DNA of 64,000 nt from an uncultured Alistipes sp. (GCA_947177225.1 CAMWTS010000005.1:1-64000); one strand, 5' to 3'; shown: positions 34,372 through 43,980, counted from the stretch's first letter. The notes: generated by a model not told the origin, from the letters alone. Numbers and translations are program-made.

Positions 34372-35157
34372 TTGACAGAGGTAAGAGCAAAAAAATCGCT
34401 CGGCCAGCACTTTCTGACCGACCTTAACATAGCACGCAAGATATGCGACTCGCTTTCGGGAGGCGAGACCGATGCGCCCGACACCGTATTGGAAGTAGGT
34501 TGCGGCATGGGTGTGCTGACACAGTTTCTGTTGCAGCGCAACGACATCGTAACCCACGGAGCCGAGATCGACAAGGAGTCGGTCGACTACCTGCACCGCC
34601 ATTATCCCGACTTCGCACCGCGTCTCATAGAGGGCGACTTTCTGGCGATGGACATACGCGGCATGCTTGGCGACAGAGTGAAGATAATAGGCAACTTTCC
34701 ATACAACATATCGTCGCAGATATTCTTCAAAGTACTCGACAATCGCGACATCGTACCCGAATGCGTGGGCATGATCCAGCGCGAGGTGGCGGTGCGGCTC
34801 GCCGAACCTCCCGGCTCGAAAGAGTACGGCATATTGAGTGTGTTGTTGCAGGCATGGTACGACATAGAGTATCTGTTCACCGTCGGCGAGAAGGTGTTTT
34901 CTCCGCCGCCAAAGGTAAAGAGTGCCGTGGTGAGACTGCGGCGCAACGGCGTTGAGCGACTCGACTGCGATGAGAAGCTGTTCATCAAGGTGGTGAAAGC
35001 CTCGTTCGGCCAGCGGCGCAAGATGCTACGCAACTCGTTGCGTGCGGCATTCGGCGACTTCGGCGGCCATGAGCACAGATTCTTCACCATGCGCGCCGAA
35101 CAGCTGTCGGTGGCCGATTTCGTAGAACTTACGCAGTGGGTGGCGCAAAACAGATAG
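34372..35157 (+). CDS. rsmA: 16S rRNA (A1518/A1519-N6)-dimethyltransferase RsmA/KsgA
   Basis: 261 aa. N-terminal RAKKSLGQHFLTDLNIARKI, SAM motif VLEVGCGMGVLTQFLL, and catalytic NFPYNISSQIFF are diagnostic. The start codon is TTG at 34372-34374: no ATG lies between the recQ stop and the conserved KKSLGQHF motif, so TTG is the only reasonable start. The enzyme dimethylates two adenines near the 3' end of 16S rRNA during 30S maturation. Confidence 0.94.
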   Translation: MTEVRAKKSLGQHFLTDLNIARKICDSLSGGETDAPDTVLEVGCGMGVLTQFLLQRNDIVTHGAEIDKESVDYLHRHYPDFAPRLIEGDFLAMDIRGMLGDRVKIIGNFPYNISSQIFFKVLDNRDIVPECVGMIQREVAVRLAEPPGSKEYGILSVLLQAWYDIEYLFTVGEKVFSPPPKVKSAVVRLRRNGVERLDCDEKLFIKVVKASFGQRRKMLRNSLRAAFGDFGGHEHRFFTMRAEQLSVADFVELTQWVAQNR

Positions 35158-35179
35158 TTTCACGTTACAAGCAAAGCAT

Positions 35180-35635
35180 ATGACCGTTAAGTTTCAATAT
35201 CCGGGCAACATCGCTCCGGTGATTATAGCTGCGATTTTCGCAATTATGACTGCGGCGGGCTGTCGCAACAATGCCGCCGTGGCCAGCTGTCGCGACAGCG
35301 CAGAGCGCATCGGCAGCTTCTACACCGAGTATATCGAAACATGGCTCGCCGATGAAGAGGATTTCGAGGCTCGGCGACAAGCTGTTTTAGAGCGTTACGT
35401 CGCACAGTCGCTGCTCGACAGATTGCATAGCTCGCAGTTAGATTTCGACCCGTTCTTACAGGCTCAGGATTGCGATCGCAGCGTGCTGGAAAAACTCACC
35501 GTCGAGCGGTGTGCTGACCGCGACAACGCCTGCCGCATAGCTCTTTGGGACGAATTCAACAGGCAATACCGCATCGTCATTTTAGAGATCGACGCCGATG
35601 GCATGATATCCGGCATCGACGGCATGTTCCGGTAG
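35180..35635 (+). CDS. Hypothetical lipoprotein
   Basis: 151 aa. Signal with lipobox: IIAAIFAIMTAAGC, Cys at residue 28. The mature part (SCRDSAERIGSFYTEYIETWLADEE, SLLDRLHSSQLDFDPFLQAQDCDRSVLEKL, ILEIDADGMISGIDGM) resembles small DUF3828-like periplasmic proteins with a helix-rich first half; this is a tentative resemblance. It lies 22 bp after rsmA and precedes a strong hairpin at 35659-35690. Confidence 0.72.
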   Translation: MTVKFQYPGNIAPVIIAAIFAIMTAAGCRNNAAVASCRDSAERIGSFYTEYIETWLADEEDFEARRQAVLERYVAQSLLDRLHSSQLDFDPFLQAQDCDRSVLEKLTVERCADRDNACRIALWDEFNRQYRIVILEIDADGMISGIDGMFR

Positions 35636-35658
35636 ATGCCGCCGGGCGACAAACAACG

Positions 35659-35690
35659 ATCCCCGTATCGAAGCTGTTCGATACGGGGAT
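35659..35690. terminator. Perfect 14-bp hairpin between convergent genes
   Basis: 35659-35672 pairs with 35677-35690, loop GCTG. There is no long T-run; the element likely ends both convergent transcripts. Confidence 0.6.
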
Positions 35691-35737
35691 TACCGTTACC
35701 GGCCGAACCGGTCTTAATGCCTAAACGGCGCACATCG

Positions 35738-36424
35738 CTACTTGATCTCGATGCAGCGCGTGGCGGGAGTTGCGGCGGCAGTAGTCTTCTTGGGGATCTC
35801 GATCTTCAACACGCCGTTCTCCATCTTGGCCGAGATCTTGTCGCGCTCGATCGATTCGGGCAGCGTGAAGCTCTGACGGAATGAGCTGTAAGAGAACTCG
35901 CGGCGCAGATAGTGACCCTTCTTGGCCGGCTTGCCCGAAGCGGCTGCCGCAGGAGTTGTCGCAGCAGAGGTCGGCGTGGTCGTCCTGGCCGATTCTGCGG
36001 TCTTGACAGATTCGGGTGTCTTGGCCGTCTCGTTATTATAACCGTACTTCTTCTGCTCATCATGGCCATACTTCTCACGCTCATCATAGCCATGTTTCTC
36101 CTGCTCGTCGCGCCCGGCAGCCTTGACCTTGCCGGCATCATAGGCGGTCTTGTCGCCATAAGTCTTCGCCGGCTCGGTCTGCTGCGTTTCGCTGCGTTTT
36201 TCAAGATTGATGACCAACTCGTTGTCGGCCGTTATGTCGATATGAAAATCATCTTTGGTCATACCCGGGGCCGCGACCTCTACGGTGTAATCGTGCTCGT
36301 TCTCGATGACGTTGACCGCAGGCGTAGACATTCGCTTGTATTGCGACAACGACAACCACTCGTCGCCGAAAAAGTCGTTGAACAGACTCGGCAACCAATT
36401 CTGATTCTTAATTGCTGGCATCAT
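35738..36424 (-). CDS. Hsp20 small heat-shock protein with ~90-residue inserted segment
   Basis: 228 aa. The alpha-crystallin domain starts at VNVIENEHDYTVEVAAPGMTKDDFHIDI, reaches LVINLEKRSE near residue 79 and resumes only at GHYLRREFSYSSFRQSFTLPESI (about 170), ending with the GVLKIEIPKK strand. Usual Bacteroidetes Hsp20 proteins are about 140-150 aa; the extra residues 79-169 lie in the loop that mediates dimerisation and contain repeats such as EKHGYDEREKYGHDEQKKYG and a Thr/Ala/Pro stretch. A chaperone holding unfolded proteins is expected. The role of the insertion is unknown. Confidence 0.88.
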   Translation of the reverse strand: MMPAIKNQNWLPSLFNDFFGDEWLSLSQYKRMSTPAVNVIENEHDYTVEVAAPGMTKDDFHIDITADNELVINLEKRSETQQTEPAKTYGDKTAYDAGKVKAAGRDEQEKHGYDEREKYGHDEQKKYGYNNETAKTPESVKTAESARTTTPTSAATTPAAAASGKPAKKGHYLRREFSYSSFRQSFTLPESIERDKISAKMENGVLKIEIPKKTTAAATPATRCIEIK

Positions 36425-36611
36425 AATTTCAAATCTTATATATCGTTAAACAAATCTTCCGACGGTTCTCTCCGGCGGCTCACCCCCTAACGGCAAATTA
36501 CATACCAACCCGATTGCCGTCTGCTGCAACACAATTGCGGCAATGACCGCCGACCGCCAAACCAATCGGAGGAAAACAACGGCACATTCGACGATATTTG
36601 CCGGCCAATCG

Positions 36612-36643
36612 TTTGGCGGTTCGAAATATTATTGCTATTTTTG
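36612..36643 (+). promoter_or_regulatory. Promoter of rpsP-rimM
   Basis: TTTG (36612-36615) and TATTTTTG (36636-36643), spacer 20 bp; leader about 55 nt. Confidence 0.7.
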
Positions 36644-36704
36644 CAGGCTTTAAACCCCGAACGGGTTATGCGTATATTATTAACCAATAAAAATTTTTAG
36701 CACA

Positions 36705-37244
36705 ATGGCTGTTAAAATTCGTTTGGCTCGTCATGGTAAGAAGGGTTATGCCTTCTATCATATCGTTGCCGCAGATAGCAGAGCGCCACGTGATGGTAAA
36801 TTCATCGAGAAGTTGGGTACATACAACCCCAACACGAATCCTGCTACGATCGATTTGAAGTTCGACAGAGCTTTGGATTGGTTACTCAAAGGCGCACAAC
36901 CTACGGATACTTGTCGAGCAATCCTCTCGTACAAGGGCGTATTGTATAAGAAACACCTTCTGGGCGGTGTAGCCAAGGGAGCATTCTCTGAGGCTGATGC
37001 CGAGGCCAAGTTCAACAAGTGGGCCGAGCAGAAAGAGGGTAAGATCGCAGCCAAGACCAACAAGCTGTCGAGCGACGCAGCTGCCGCCAAGAAGGCGCAG
37101 TTCGCAGCCGAGGTTAAGGTCAAGGAGGATCGTGCCGCCGCTATCGCCGAGAAGAAAGCAGCCGAGGCTGCCGCAGCAGTTGCCGCTGAGGCAGAGGCCG
37201 CAGAAGCACCGGCAGAGGAGGCTACGGAGGCAGCTGCCGAGTAG
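36705..37244 (+). CDS. rpsP: 30S ribosomal protein S16
   Basis: 179 aa. Core S16 sequence [41 protein letters not shown] and [11 protein letters not shown] are present in the first 90 residues. The rest is an Ala/Glu/Lys-rich extension ([28 protein letters not shown]) seen in many Bacteroidetes S16 proteins; E. coli S16 has 82 residues. Codon usage here is unlike neighbours (more T-rich), fitting a highly expressed gene. First gene of rpsP-rimM. Confidence 0.97.
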   Translation: MAVKIRLARHGKKGYAFYHIVAADSRAPRDGKFIEKLGTYNPNTNPATIDLKFDRALDWLLKGAQPTDTCRAILSYKGVLYKKHLLGGVAKGAFSEADAEAKFNKWAEQKEGKIAAKTNKLSSDAAAAKKAQFAAEVKVKEDRAAAIAEKKAAEAAAAVAAEAEAAEAPAEEATEAAAE

Positions 37245-37260
37245 TTTTTTCAAAAAAGAG

Positions 37261-37755
37261 ATGTTGACGGTAGGACGCATAAACAAGCTCTTCGGAGTAG
37301 AGGGTGGCGTGAACATTACGCTCTACCCCACGTTCCCCGACAACTTCCGCACGACGGAACCGCTGTTTGTCGAGATCGACAAATTGGCGGTTCCGCTATT
37401 TTGTGCATCGTTCGAACGACGCGGGCAGACGGGCGCAATAGTATGTTTCGACGATATAGACACTCCGCGCCGCGCCGAAGAACTGCTCGGCCGCGAACTC
37501 ATGATACCGTCGCCCGACCAGGAGCAGGACGACGATGAATTTTACATGGAAGATCTCATCGGATTCTCCGTCGAAGCCGGCGAGGCCAAGGGTGAACTGA
37601 CCGATTATATAGACAGCGAAGCCAATCCGCTGTTCGAGGTGACGATCGACGGAAACGAATATCTAATTCCTGCCGTCGAGGAGTTCATAGCACACATCGA
37701 TTTTGAGGCACGCAATATCCGATTCGTGCTGCCTGAGGGTCTGCTCGATCTGTAA
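37261..37755 (+). CDS. rimM: Ribosome maturation factor RimM
   Basis: 164 aa from ATG 37261, 16 bp after rpsP. N-terminal LTVGRINKLFGVEGGVNITLYPTFPDNF is the RimM beta-barrel signature; the C-terminal PRC-barrel-like half contains MEDLIGFSVEA, NPLFEVTIDGNEYLIPAVEEFI and the final LPEGLLDL. RimM binds S19 and assists 30S head assembly. The longer frame to 36997 was rejected because it lies inside rpsP in another frame. Confidence 0.93.
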   Translation: MLTVGRINKLFGVEGGVNITLYPTFPDNFRTTEPLFVEIDKLAVPLFCASFERRGQTGAIVCFDDIDTPRRAEELLGRELMIPSPDQEQDDDEFYMEDLIGFSVEAGEAKGELTDYIDSEANPLFEVTIDGNEYLIPAVEEFIAHIDFEARNIRFVLPEGLLDL

Positions 37756-37818
37756 CCAAAGAAGAGGGTCTCAAAAAAAACGTCCTCACATTATATCAGG
37801 AGGCGCAACACTCCTCCC

Positions 37819-38985
37819 CTATCGTCCAATCCATGTGGCACGATGCCACAACTGCTCCAACAATCCGCGCTTGTGATGCGCAAGCCACCATCGGCAGAAC
37901 ATGCACTGCAACACCACCACTGCCATACCCAGAAGCAGGCTCATCGTGTGTCCTGAATAGCGATAGAGTCCGAATCCCCAACCGTAAAACAGCATGCCGC
38001 CAATGACCGACTGTCCGATATAGTTCGTCAGCGACATCTTGCCGTAGGGAGCAATCGCCATCAGCACACGACGGGCGCGCGTCAGATAGAACAGCAACAC
38101 CACACCCGACACGATGATAAACATCATCGAGAGATTGCGCCACATGGAGAGCATAACCCGGGCAGAGTGCGCCACACACACATTGTCGATCACCTCGGGC
38201 AACCGTTCGCTCAGCGGATAGAGCAAAGCGAATGCCGCCGCAGACGAGACCAGAATCGCCCGCCACTTTCGCAGGTTATCCCCCTCGTCATAAAACAGAC
38301 GGCTCCGGCCTATCAATATTCCCACAACGAACAGCAACAGCGTCTGCGTCATTCGACCATGCTCTATGGCCCAAAGAAAGTTACACGGCAGACCATGTTC
38401 TATGCCGGCCGCGGCGACATCTATCAACGAACCGTCGATCTGCGCCGGCATTATGGCCGCAAAGTGTGCACCCGATCCAAGCGACAGCGGTCGCAGCGAT
38501 TCGTCCGACAGTCCCAATATCATATATACCAGTTCGACCGGTTGCAACAGCAGCACCGCGGCAATCCACCTCAACGCCCTGCTGCTCAGCCTAACCAGTG
38601 GCAGTACCACCAGCCCGCACACGGCATACAGAAAGAGTATGTCGCCATTATAGAAGCACAAATCTACCAGCCCGAACATCATAAGAAGCACCATGCGCCA
38701 CACGAATCTCGGCCGGAAATCCACGCCCCGCTGTGCCTGATTGTCATGCTGAATATACAGGCTCAGACCGAACAGCAGTGCGAATATGGCATACATCTTA
38801 CCGGCGAGCAGGAAGAACAGCGTGTCCCACACCGCACGGTCTATGGCCGTGGGTTCGGGAAACATATAGAAATTCATGTGCTCGACGAAGTGTATCAAGA
38901 CAATGCCGCCTATGGCTATGCCGCGCAGGACATCGGCCACATCGATACGGCTGTTGGGCAGTCCCGAAGGTGAATAACTGTACAT
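37819..38985 (-). CDS. DUF418 family integral membrane protein
   Basis: 388 aa. N-terminal RIDVADVLRGIAIGGIVLIHFVEH and the C-terminal PYGKMSLTNYIGQSVIGGMLFYGWGFGLY region are typical of the YeiB/DUF418 family, with about eight to nine predicted transmembrane helices. It may transport or acylate a surface molecule; function is unproven. It stands alone and diverges from mnmA. Confidence 0.88.
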   Translation of the reverse strand: MYSYSPSGLPNSRIDVADVLRGIAIGGIVLIHFVEHMNFYMFPEPTAIDRAVWDTLFFLLAGKMYAIFALLFGLSLYIQHDNQAQRGVDFRPRFVWRMVLLMMFGLVDLCFYNGDILFLYAVCGLVVLPLVRLSSRALRWIAAVLLLQPVELVYMILGLSDESLRPLSLGSGAHFAAIMPAQIDGSLIDVAAAGIEHGLPCNFLWAIEHGRMTQTLLLFVVGILIGRSRLFYDEGDNLRKWRAILVSSAAAFALLYPLSERLPEVIDNVCVAHSARVMLSMWRNLSMMFIIVSGVVLLFYLTRARRVLMAIAPYGKMSLTNYIGQSVIGGMLFYGWGFGLYRYSGHTMSLLLGMAVVVLQCMFCRWWLAHHKRGLLEQLWHRATWIGR

Positions 38986-39054
38986 GCAGTTGCGTATTAA
39001 TCAATGTTTACCATGCAAATTTACGGAAAATTTCCGGCTGCGGCAATATTTTGC

Positions 39055-39062
39055 TACCTTTG
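39055..39062 (+). promoter_or_regulatory. -7 element (TACCTTTG) of mnmA
   Basis: TACCTTTG at 39055-39062, no strong -33. It puts transcription start near 39069 and favours ATG 39082 over the upstream ATG 39004. Confidence 0.5.
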
Positions 39063-39081
39063 CAAAAAATTTAATCGACTC

Positions 39082-40254
39082 ATGCGTATAGTAGTAGGTC
39101 TGTCGGGCGGCGTCGACTCGTCGGTGGCGGCATATATTCTCAAACAACAGGGACACGACGTAATAGGTCTGTTCATGCGCAACTGGCACGATACGACCGG
39201 CACACTCGAAGGCGACTGCCCCTGGTACGACGATCAGATGTTCGCCGAACTGGTGGCCAAACGTCTCGACATACCGTTTCATTATGTCGACCTGTCGCAG
39301 GAGTACCGCGCACGCGTGGTCGAATACATGTTCGCGGAGTATGAACGCGGACGCACACCCAATCCCGACGTGCTGTGCAACAGGGAGATCAAGTTCGACG
39401 TATTTCTGAAAGAGGCTCTGAAACTCGGTGCCGAGGCCGTGGCCACAGGTCACTACTGTCGCCGCACGGAGAGCGTCGTCGACGGCCGCAAGGTCTATTC
39501 GCTGCTGGCCGGCAGCGATCCCAACAAGGATCAGAGCTACTTTCTGTGTCAGCTCTCGCAGGAGCAGCTCCGCTACGCAATGTTTCCCGTGGGCGAGATG
39601 CTCAAACCCGAAGTGCGGCGCATAGCCGAACAGCAGCACCTGGCAACGGCCAAGCGCAAGGATTCGCAGGGAATATGTTTCGTGGGCAAGGTCGATCTGC
39701 CCATATTCCTTCAACAGAAACTCGCCGCCAAGCAGGGAAACGTGCATGAAATATTGCCATCGTGCCGGCGTCTCGTGCGCGACATCTCTCCCGACGACTA
39801 CAAGTCGCTTAGCGAGCCGTATGCCTTCACCGTGCGCGACGGCAAGAAGATCGGAACGCACAACGGCGCACACTTCTACACCATAGGACAACGCAAAGGT
39901 TTGGGCATAGGCGGCCGCAAGGAGTCGCTGTTCGTGGTTGCCACCGACATCGACCAGAACGTGATATACGTCGGCGAGGGTGACTCCCACCCGGCACTCT
40001 ACCGCCGCGCATTGAAGATCCGCCCGGAAGAGGTGCACTGGATCGATCCTGAGGAGTCTATGCAAATCGGGCAGAGACGTCGTTACTCGGTTCGTATCCG
40101 CTATCGCCAGCCATTGCAGCAGGCCGAGCTCATAGCCGACACCGACGGACTCTATATCCTTTTCGACGAGCCGCAGCGCGGCATAGCCGCCGGACAGTTC
40201 GCCGCATGGTACGACGGCGACCGACTCGTCGGCAGCGGCGTCATCGACAGATAA
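39082..40254 (+). CDS. mnmA: tRNA-specific 2-thiouridylase MnmA
   Basis: 390 aa. PP-loop VVGLSGGVDSSVAA near the N-terminus, LFMRNWHDT, the catalytic Cys in NPDVLCNREIKF and the second Cys in DSQGICFVGK are all present. The enzyme sulphurates U34 in tRNA Lys, Glu and Gln. ATG 39082 gives the family N-terminus (MRIVVGLSGGVDSS). The next gene begins 12 bp later. Confidence 0.96.
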   Translation: MRIVVGLSGGVDSSVAAYILKQQGHDVIGLFMRNWHDTTGTLEGDCPWYDDQMFAELVAKRLDIPFHYVDLSQEYRARVVEYMFAEYERGRTPNPDVLCNREIKFDVFLKEALKLGAEAVATGHYCRRTESVVDGRKVYSLLAGSDPNKDQSYFLCQLSQEQLRYAMFPVGEMLKPEVRRIAEQQHLATAKRKDSQGICFVGKVDLPIFLQQKLAAKQGNVHEILPSCRRLVRDISPDDYKSLSEPYAFTVRDGKKIGTHNGAHFYTIGQRKGLGIGGRKESLFVVATDIDQNVIYVGEGDSHPALYRRALKIRPEEVHWIDPEESMQIGQRRRYSVRIRYRQPLQQAELIADTDGLYILFDEPQRGIAAGQFAAWYDGDRLVGSGVIDR

Positions 40255-40265
40255 TCGCGACGCAC

Positions 40266-41075
40266 ATGCGCACGGTAATTTCCATCGCCATTGTCATATA
40301 TGCCGCCATTTCGGCAGCCGGAATTGCAGCACGGCAACCCTCAGGCATTGCCTACTACGATGCAGACCGGCTCTACGACACTCTGCCGTCGCTCTTCTAC
40401 GACGACCGAGCCTACACTCCGCAAGGCAAATACAAATGGAACGGCAACCGCTATCTTCGCAAGATCGGAGGTATAGCCGCCGTCGTCGATTCGATGGCCC
40501 TGCCGGTAGTGGCTCTGTATGGAGTAGAGAACGAGCAGGTAGTGCGAGATATAATCGACCGATGCGGCGAAGATTATTCCTACGTCCATCGCACACTCTC
40601 GACGCGCAACGGTTTGGATTTTGCATTGCTGTATTGGGGCGACAGGCTGTTCATCGATCGCGTGGAGAGCGGATTCGACTACATGGCGATCTACGGCAGC
40701 CTGGACAGCCGACGCATAGTGCTGATACTCTGCCGTTACTCGTCGGCAGCCGAACGCCTCGCCTCGAAAGAGGCGCAAGATGGCGACCGCACGGTAATAG
40801 TCATGGGACGCACCGACAATTTCGATACAAAAGGAGGTTTGTTTCGCGATGCTACCGCAGCGGCCGAAACCGCCGGCATGGGCAATGCCCTGCTGTCGAA
40901 CGGCTGGAAGATGCTCGACCGGGTGTTGACCGACACCGTCACCCGCGCCGAGGCATCGGTATATGCCCGGCAGTGGCTGCTCGACGAGCGCAACCGTCCG
41001 GCAGCTACATTTCGCGGCAGAAGATACGCCGGAGGCAGATCGGGACGTCTGCCCATATACATCTATATCCGCTAA
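40266..41075 (+). CDS. Secreted endonuclease/exonuclease/phosphatase-like protein
   Basis: 269 aa with signal peptide MRTVISIAIVIYAAISAAGIA. Segments LPVVALYGVENEQVVRDIIDRCG and STRNGLDFALLYWGDRLF match the EEP superfamily, where the first carries the metal-binding Glu and the second the conserved D-x-ALLY strand. Later motifs (Asp/Asn/His of EEP) are weak: only DRTVIVMGRTDNFDTKG resembles GDFND. The protein may be a shortened or inactive relative. Overlapping start at 40206 was rejected because it begins inside mnmA. Operon with mnmA. Confidence 0.75.
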   Translation: MRTVISIAIVIYAAISAAGIAARQPSGIAYYDADRLYDTLPSLFYDDRAYTPQGKYKWNGNRYLRKIGGIAAVVDSMALPVVALYGVENEQVVRDIIDRCGEDYSYVHRTLSTRNGLDFALLYWGDRLFIDRVESGFDYMAIYGSLDSRRIVLILCRYSSAAERLASKEAQDGDRTVIVMGRTDNFDTKGGLFRDATAAAETAGMGNALLSNGWKMLDRVLTDTVTRAEASVYARQWLLDERNRPAATFRGRRYAGGRSGRLPIYIYIR

Positions 41076-41078
41076 AAC

Positions 41079-41109
41079 TTTGGGATTTTATAAAAAAACG
41101 TTATCTTTG
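41079..41109 (+). promoter_or_regulatory. Promoter of ppdK
   Basis: TTTG 41079-41082 and TATCTTTG 41102-41109, spacer 19 bp, leader about 66 nt. Confidence 0.75.
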
Positions 41110-41181
41110 TAGTTCGAAAAAATGCGAACAGATTGACTTAGAATATCATTTATTTTTCAAATAACTAAAAACTAAACAATT

Positions 41182-43914
41182 ATGGCAGATGTAAAACGCG
41201 TCTACACCTTCGGTAACAAAGAGGCCGAGGGTAACGGCAAAATGCGAGAGCTGCTCGGAGGCAAGGGAGCCAACCTTGCCGAGATGAATCTTATCGGCAT
41301 ACCCGTGCCTCCCGGATTCACCATCACCACCGAGGTATGCACGGAGTACTATTCTCACGGTCGCGAGAAGGTGATCGAGATGTTGCGCCCCGAGGTAGAG
41401 GCCGCAATGAAGAATATCGAGAACCTTACGGGTCGTAAGTTCGGCGACAAGGTGTTGCCGCTGCTGGTTTCGGTTCGTTCGGGTGCACGCGCATCTATGC
41501 CCGGTATGATGGATACTATCCTCAACCTCGGTATGAACGACGAGGCCGTGGAGGCTGTGGCCAAGCTGTCGGGCAATCCCCGTTTCGCATGGGACTCTTA
41601 TCGCCGTTTCGTACAGATGTACGGCGACGTGGTACTCGGCATGAAGCCCGTATCGAAAGAGGATCACGATCCGTTCGAGGTATTGATCGACGCCCAGAAA
41701 GAGAAGCGCGGCGTGAAGATGGATACCGATCTGTCGACCGATGACTTGAAGGAGTTGGTTGCCAACTTCAAGAAGGCCATCAAGGAACAGACGGGTCAGG
41801 AGTTCCCCACCAATCCCTGGGATCAGCTCTGGGGCGCAATCTGCGCAGTATTCGGTTCGTGGATGAACGAGCGTGCAATCCTCTACCGCAAGCTCAACAA
41901 CATTCCTCAGGAGTGGGGTACGGCAGTATCGGTACAGGCCATGGTATTCGGTAACATGGGTGAGAACTCGGCTACCGGTGTGGCATTCTCGCGCGACGCA
42001 GCCACCGGCGAAAACATCTTCAACGGCGAGTACCTCATCAACGCTCAGGGCGAGGACGTGGTAGCCGGTATCCGCACTCCGCAGCAGATCACCATCGAGG
42101 GATCGCGCCGCTGGGCCAAGGCTCAGAACATATCGGAGGAGGATCGCAAGACGAAATATCCTTCGTTGGAGGAGGTAATGCCCGCAGTATATGGCGAGCT
42201 GAACGAGATACAGCACCACTTGGAGCAGTATTTCACCGACATGCAGGACATCGAGTTCACCATTCAGGACGGCAAGCTGTGGATGTTGCAGTGCCGCAAC
42301 GGCAAGCGTACGGGTGCAGCCATGGTTAAGATCGCCATGGACATGCTGCGCGACGGTCTGATCGACGAGAAGACAGCCGTATTGCGCTGCGAACCGGCCA
42401 AGCTCGACGAGCTGCTCCACCCCGTATTCGACAAGGAGGCTATCAAAAACGCCAAGGTCATCGTCAAGGGTCTGCCCGCATCGCCCGGTGCCGCTACCGG
42501 TCCGGTCGTATTCTTCGCAGACGACGCAGAGAAGCATCTGGCAGCAACTGGACAGAAGGCTATTCTGGTGCGTATCGAGACCTCGCCCGAGGACTTGAAG
42601 GGTATGCTCGACGCTGCCGGTATTCTTACCGCTCGCGGCGGTATGACCTCACACGCAGCCGTGGTTGCCCGCGGTATGGGCAAGTGCTGCGTATCGGGTG
42701 CCGGTGAGTTGGAGATCGACTACAAGGCGCGCACGATCAAAGTAGGCGGCTATACCATAAACGAGGGTGACTGGATTTCGCTCAACGGATCGACCGGTGA
42801 GGTTTATCTGGGTCAGGTAGCTACTCAGGAGGCCAACCTCGACGGCGATTTCGGCAAGCTGATGGACCTGGCATCGAAGTATGCCACTCTGAAAGTACGT
42901 GCCAATGCCGACACGCCGCGCGATGCCAAGCAGGCATTCGCATTCGGTGCTCAGGGTATCGGTCTGTGCCGTACCGAGCACATGTTCTTCGAGGGTGACC
43001 GCATCAAGGCTATCCGCGAGATGATTCTGGCCGACGATGAGGCCGGTCGCCGTGTGGCTCTGTCGAAGCTGCTGCCCATGCAGCGTGGCGACTTCGAGGG
43101 TCTGTTCAAGGTGATGCAGGGTTATCCGGTGATCGTTCGTCTGCTGGATCCGCCCTTGCACGAGTTCGTTCCTCACACCGAGAAAGAGCAGCGCGAGATG
43201 GCAGCCGAGATGAATATTCCTTTCGAGAAGGTCGTTGCCAAGGTCGAGTCTCTGCACGAGCAGAACCCGATGCTCGGTCACCGCGGTTGCCGTCTGGGCA
43301 ATACCTATCCCGAAATCACCGAGATGCAGGCTCGCGCCATCATCGAGGCAGCAATGAATGTCAAGGCTGCCGGTACGCCCGTCAAGGTAGAGATCATGGT
43401 GCCGCTGGTAGGTAACCACAAGGAGTTGCGCTATCAGAAGAATGTTATCGATCAGACTGCCAACGCCGTATTCTCGGAGCGTAACGATCGCATCGACTAC
43501 CTGGTAGGTACGATGATCGAGGTTCCGCGTGCGGCTGTGACAGCCAATCAGATCGCCGAGGTTGCCGAGTTCTTCTCGTTCGGTACCAACGACCTGACCC
43601 AGATGACGCTCGGTTTCTCACGCGACGATATCGGCAAGTTCCTGCCCGTATACCTCGAAAAGAACATCTTGAAGAACGATCCGTTCAAGATCCTCGATCG
43701 CAACGGTGTCGGTCAGTTGATCCGCGAGGCAGTATTCAAGGGACGCTCGACTCGTCCCGACTTGAAGTGCGGTATCTGCGGCGAGCACGGCGGCGAGCCC
43801 TCGTCGGTAGAGTTCTGCCACTTCGCAGGCCTGAACTACGTAAGTTGCTCGCCCTATCGTGTGCCCATCGCACGTCTGGCAGCCGCTCACGCAGCTCTCA
43901 GCGAGGATAAATAA
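41182..43914 (+). CDS. ppdK: Pyruvate, phosphate dikinase
   Basis: 910 aa. N-terminal ATP-grasp region MRELLGGKGANLAEMN with SVRSGARASMPGMMDTILNLG, the phosphohistidine domain LTARGGMTSHAAVVARGMGKCCVSG, and the C-terminal TIM barrel with LCRTEHMFF and the catalytic CGICGEHGGEPSS. It interconverts PEP, AMP and PPi with pyruvate, ATP and Pi, central to Bacteroidetes carbon metabolism. Codon use is biased toward favoured codons, indicating high expression. Strong promoter before it, strong terminator after it. Confidence 0.97.
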   Translation: MADVKRVYTFGNKEAEGNGKMRELLGGKGANLAEMNLIGIPVPPGFTITTEVCTEYYSHGREKVIEMLRPEVEAAMKNIENLTGRKFGDKVLPLLVSVRSGARASMPGMMDTILNLGMNDEAVEAVAKLSGNPRFAWDSYRRFVQMYGDVVLGMKPVSKEDHDPFEVLIDAQKEKRGVKMDTDLSTDDLKELVANFKKAIKEQTGQEFPTNPWDQLWGAICAVFGSWMNERAILYRKLNNIPQEWGTAVSVQAMVFGNMGENSATGVAFSRDAATGENIFNGEYLINAQGEDVVAGIRTPQQITIEGSRRWAKAQNISEEDRKTKYPSLEEVMPAVYGELNEIQHHLEQYFTDMQDIEFTIQDGKLWMLQCRNGKRTGAAMVKIAMDMLRDGLIDEKTAVLRCEPAKLDELLHPVFDKEAIKNAKVIVKGLPASPGAATGPVVFFADDAEKHLAATGQKAILVRIETSPEDLKGMLDAAGILTARGGMTSHAAVVARGMGKCCVSGAGELEIDYKARTIKVGGYTINEGDWISLNGSTGEVYLGQVATQEANLDGDFGKLMDLASKYATLKVRANADTPRDAKQAFAFGAQGIGLCRTEHMFFEGDRIKAIREMILADDEAGRRVALSKLLPMQRGDFEGLFKVMQGYPVIVRLLDPPLHEFVPHTEKEQREMAAEMNIPFEKVVAKVESLHEQNPMLGHRGCRLGNTYPEITEMQARAIIEAAMNVKAAGTPVKVEIMVPLVGNHKELRYQKNVIDQTANAVFSERNDRIDYLVGTMIEVPRAAVTANQIAEVAEFFSFGTNDLTQMTLGFSRDDIGKFLPVYLEKNILKNDPFKILDRNGVGQLIREAVFKGRSTRPDLKCGICGEHGGEPSSVEFCHFAGLNYVSCSPYRVPIARLAAAHAALSEDK

Positions 43915-43936
43915 TCTCCGCAAGGAGATAATTCAG

Positions 43937-43968
43937 ACAGTCCGGACGACAGTTCGGACTGTTTTTTT
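43937..43968 (+). terminator. Terminator of ppdK
   Basis: ACAGTCCG/CGGACTGT stem (43937-43944 with 43954-43961) followed by seven T. Confidence 0.85.
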
Positions 43969-43980
43969 TATCCCCGAACC

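Noticed and set aside
36997..37260. N-terminal extension of RimM inside rpsP
   Set aside because: Arg/Pro-rich shadow of the S16 tail; RimM signature starts at 37261.
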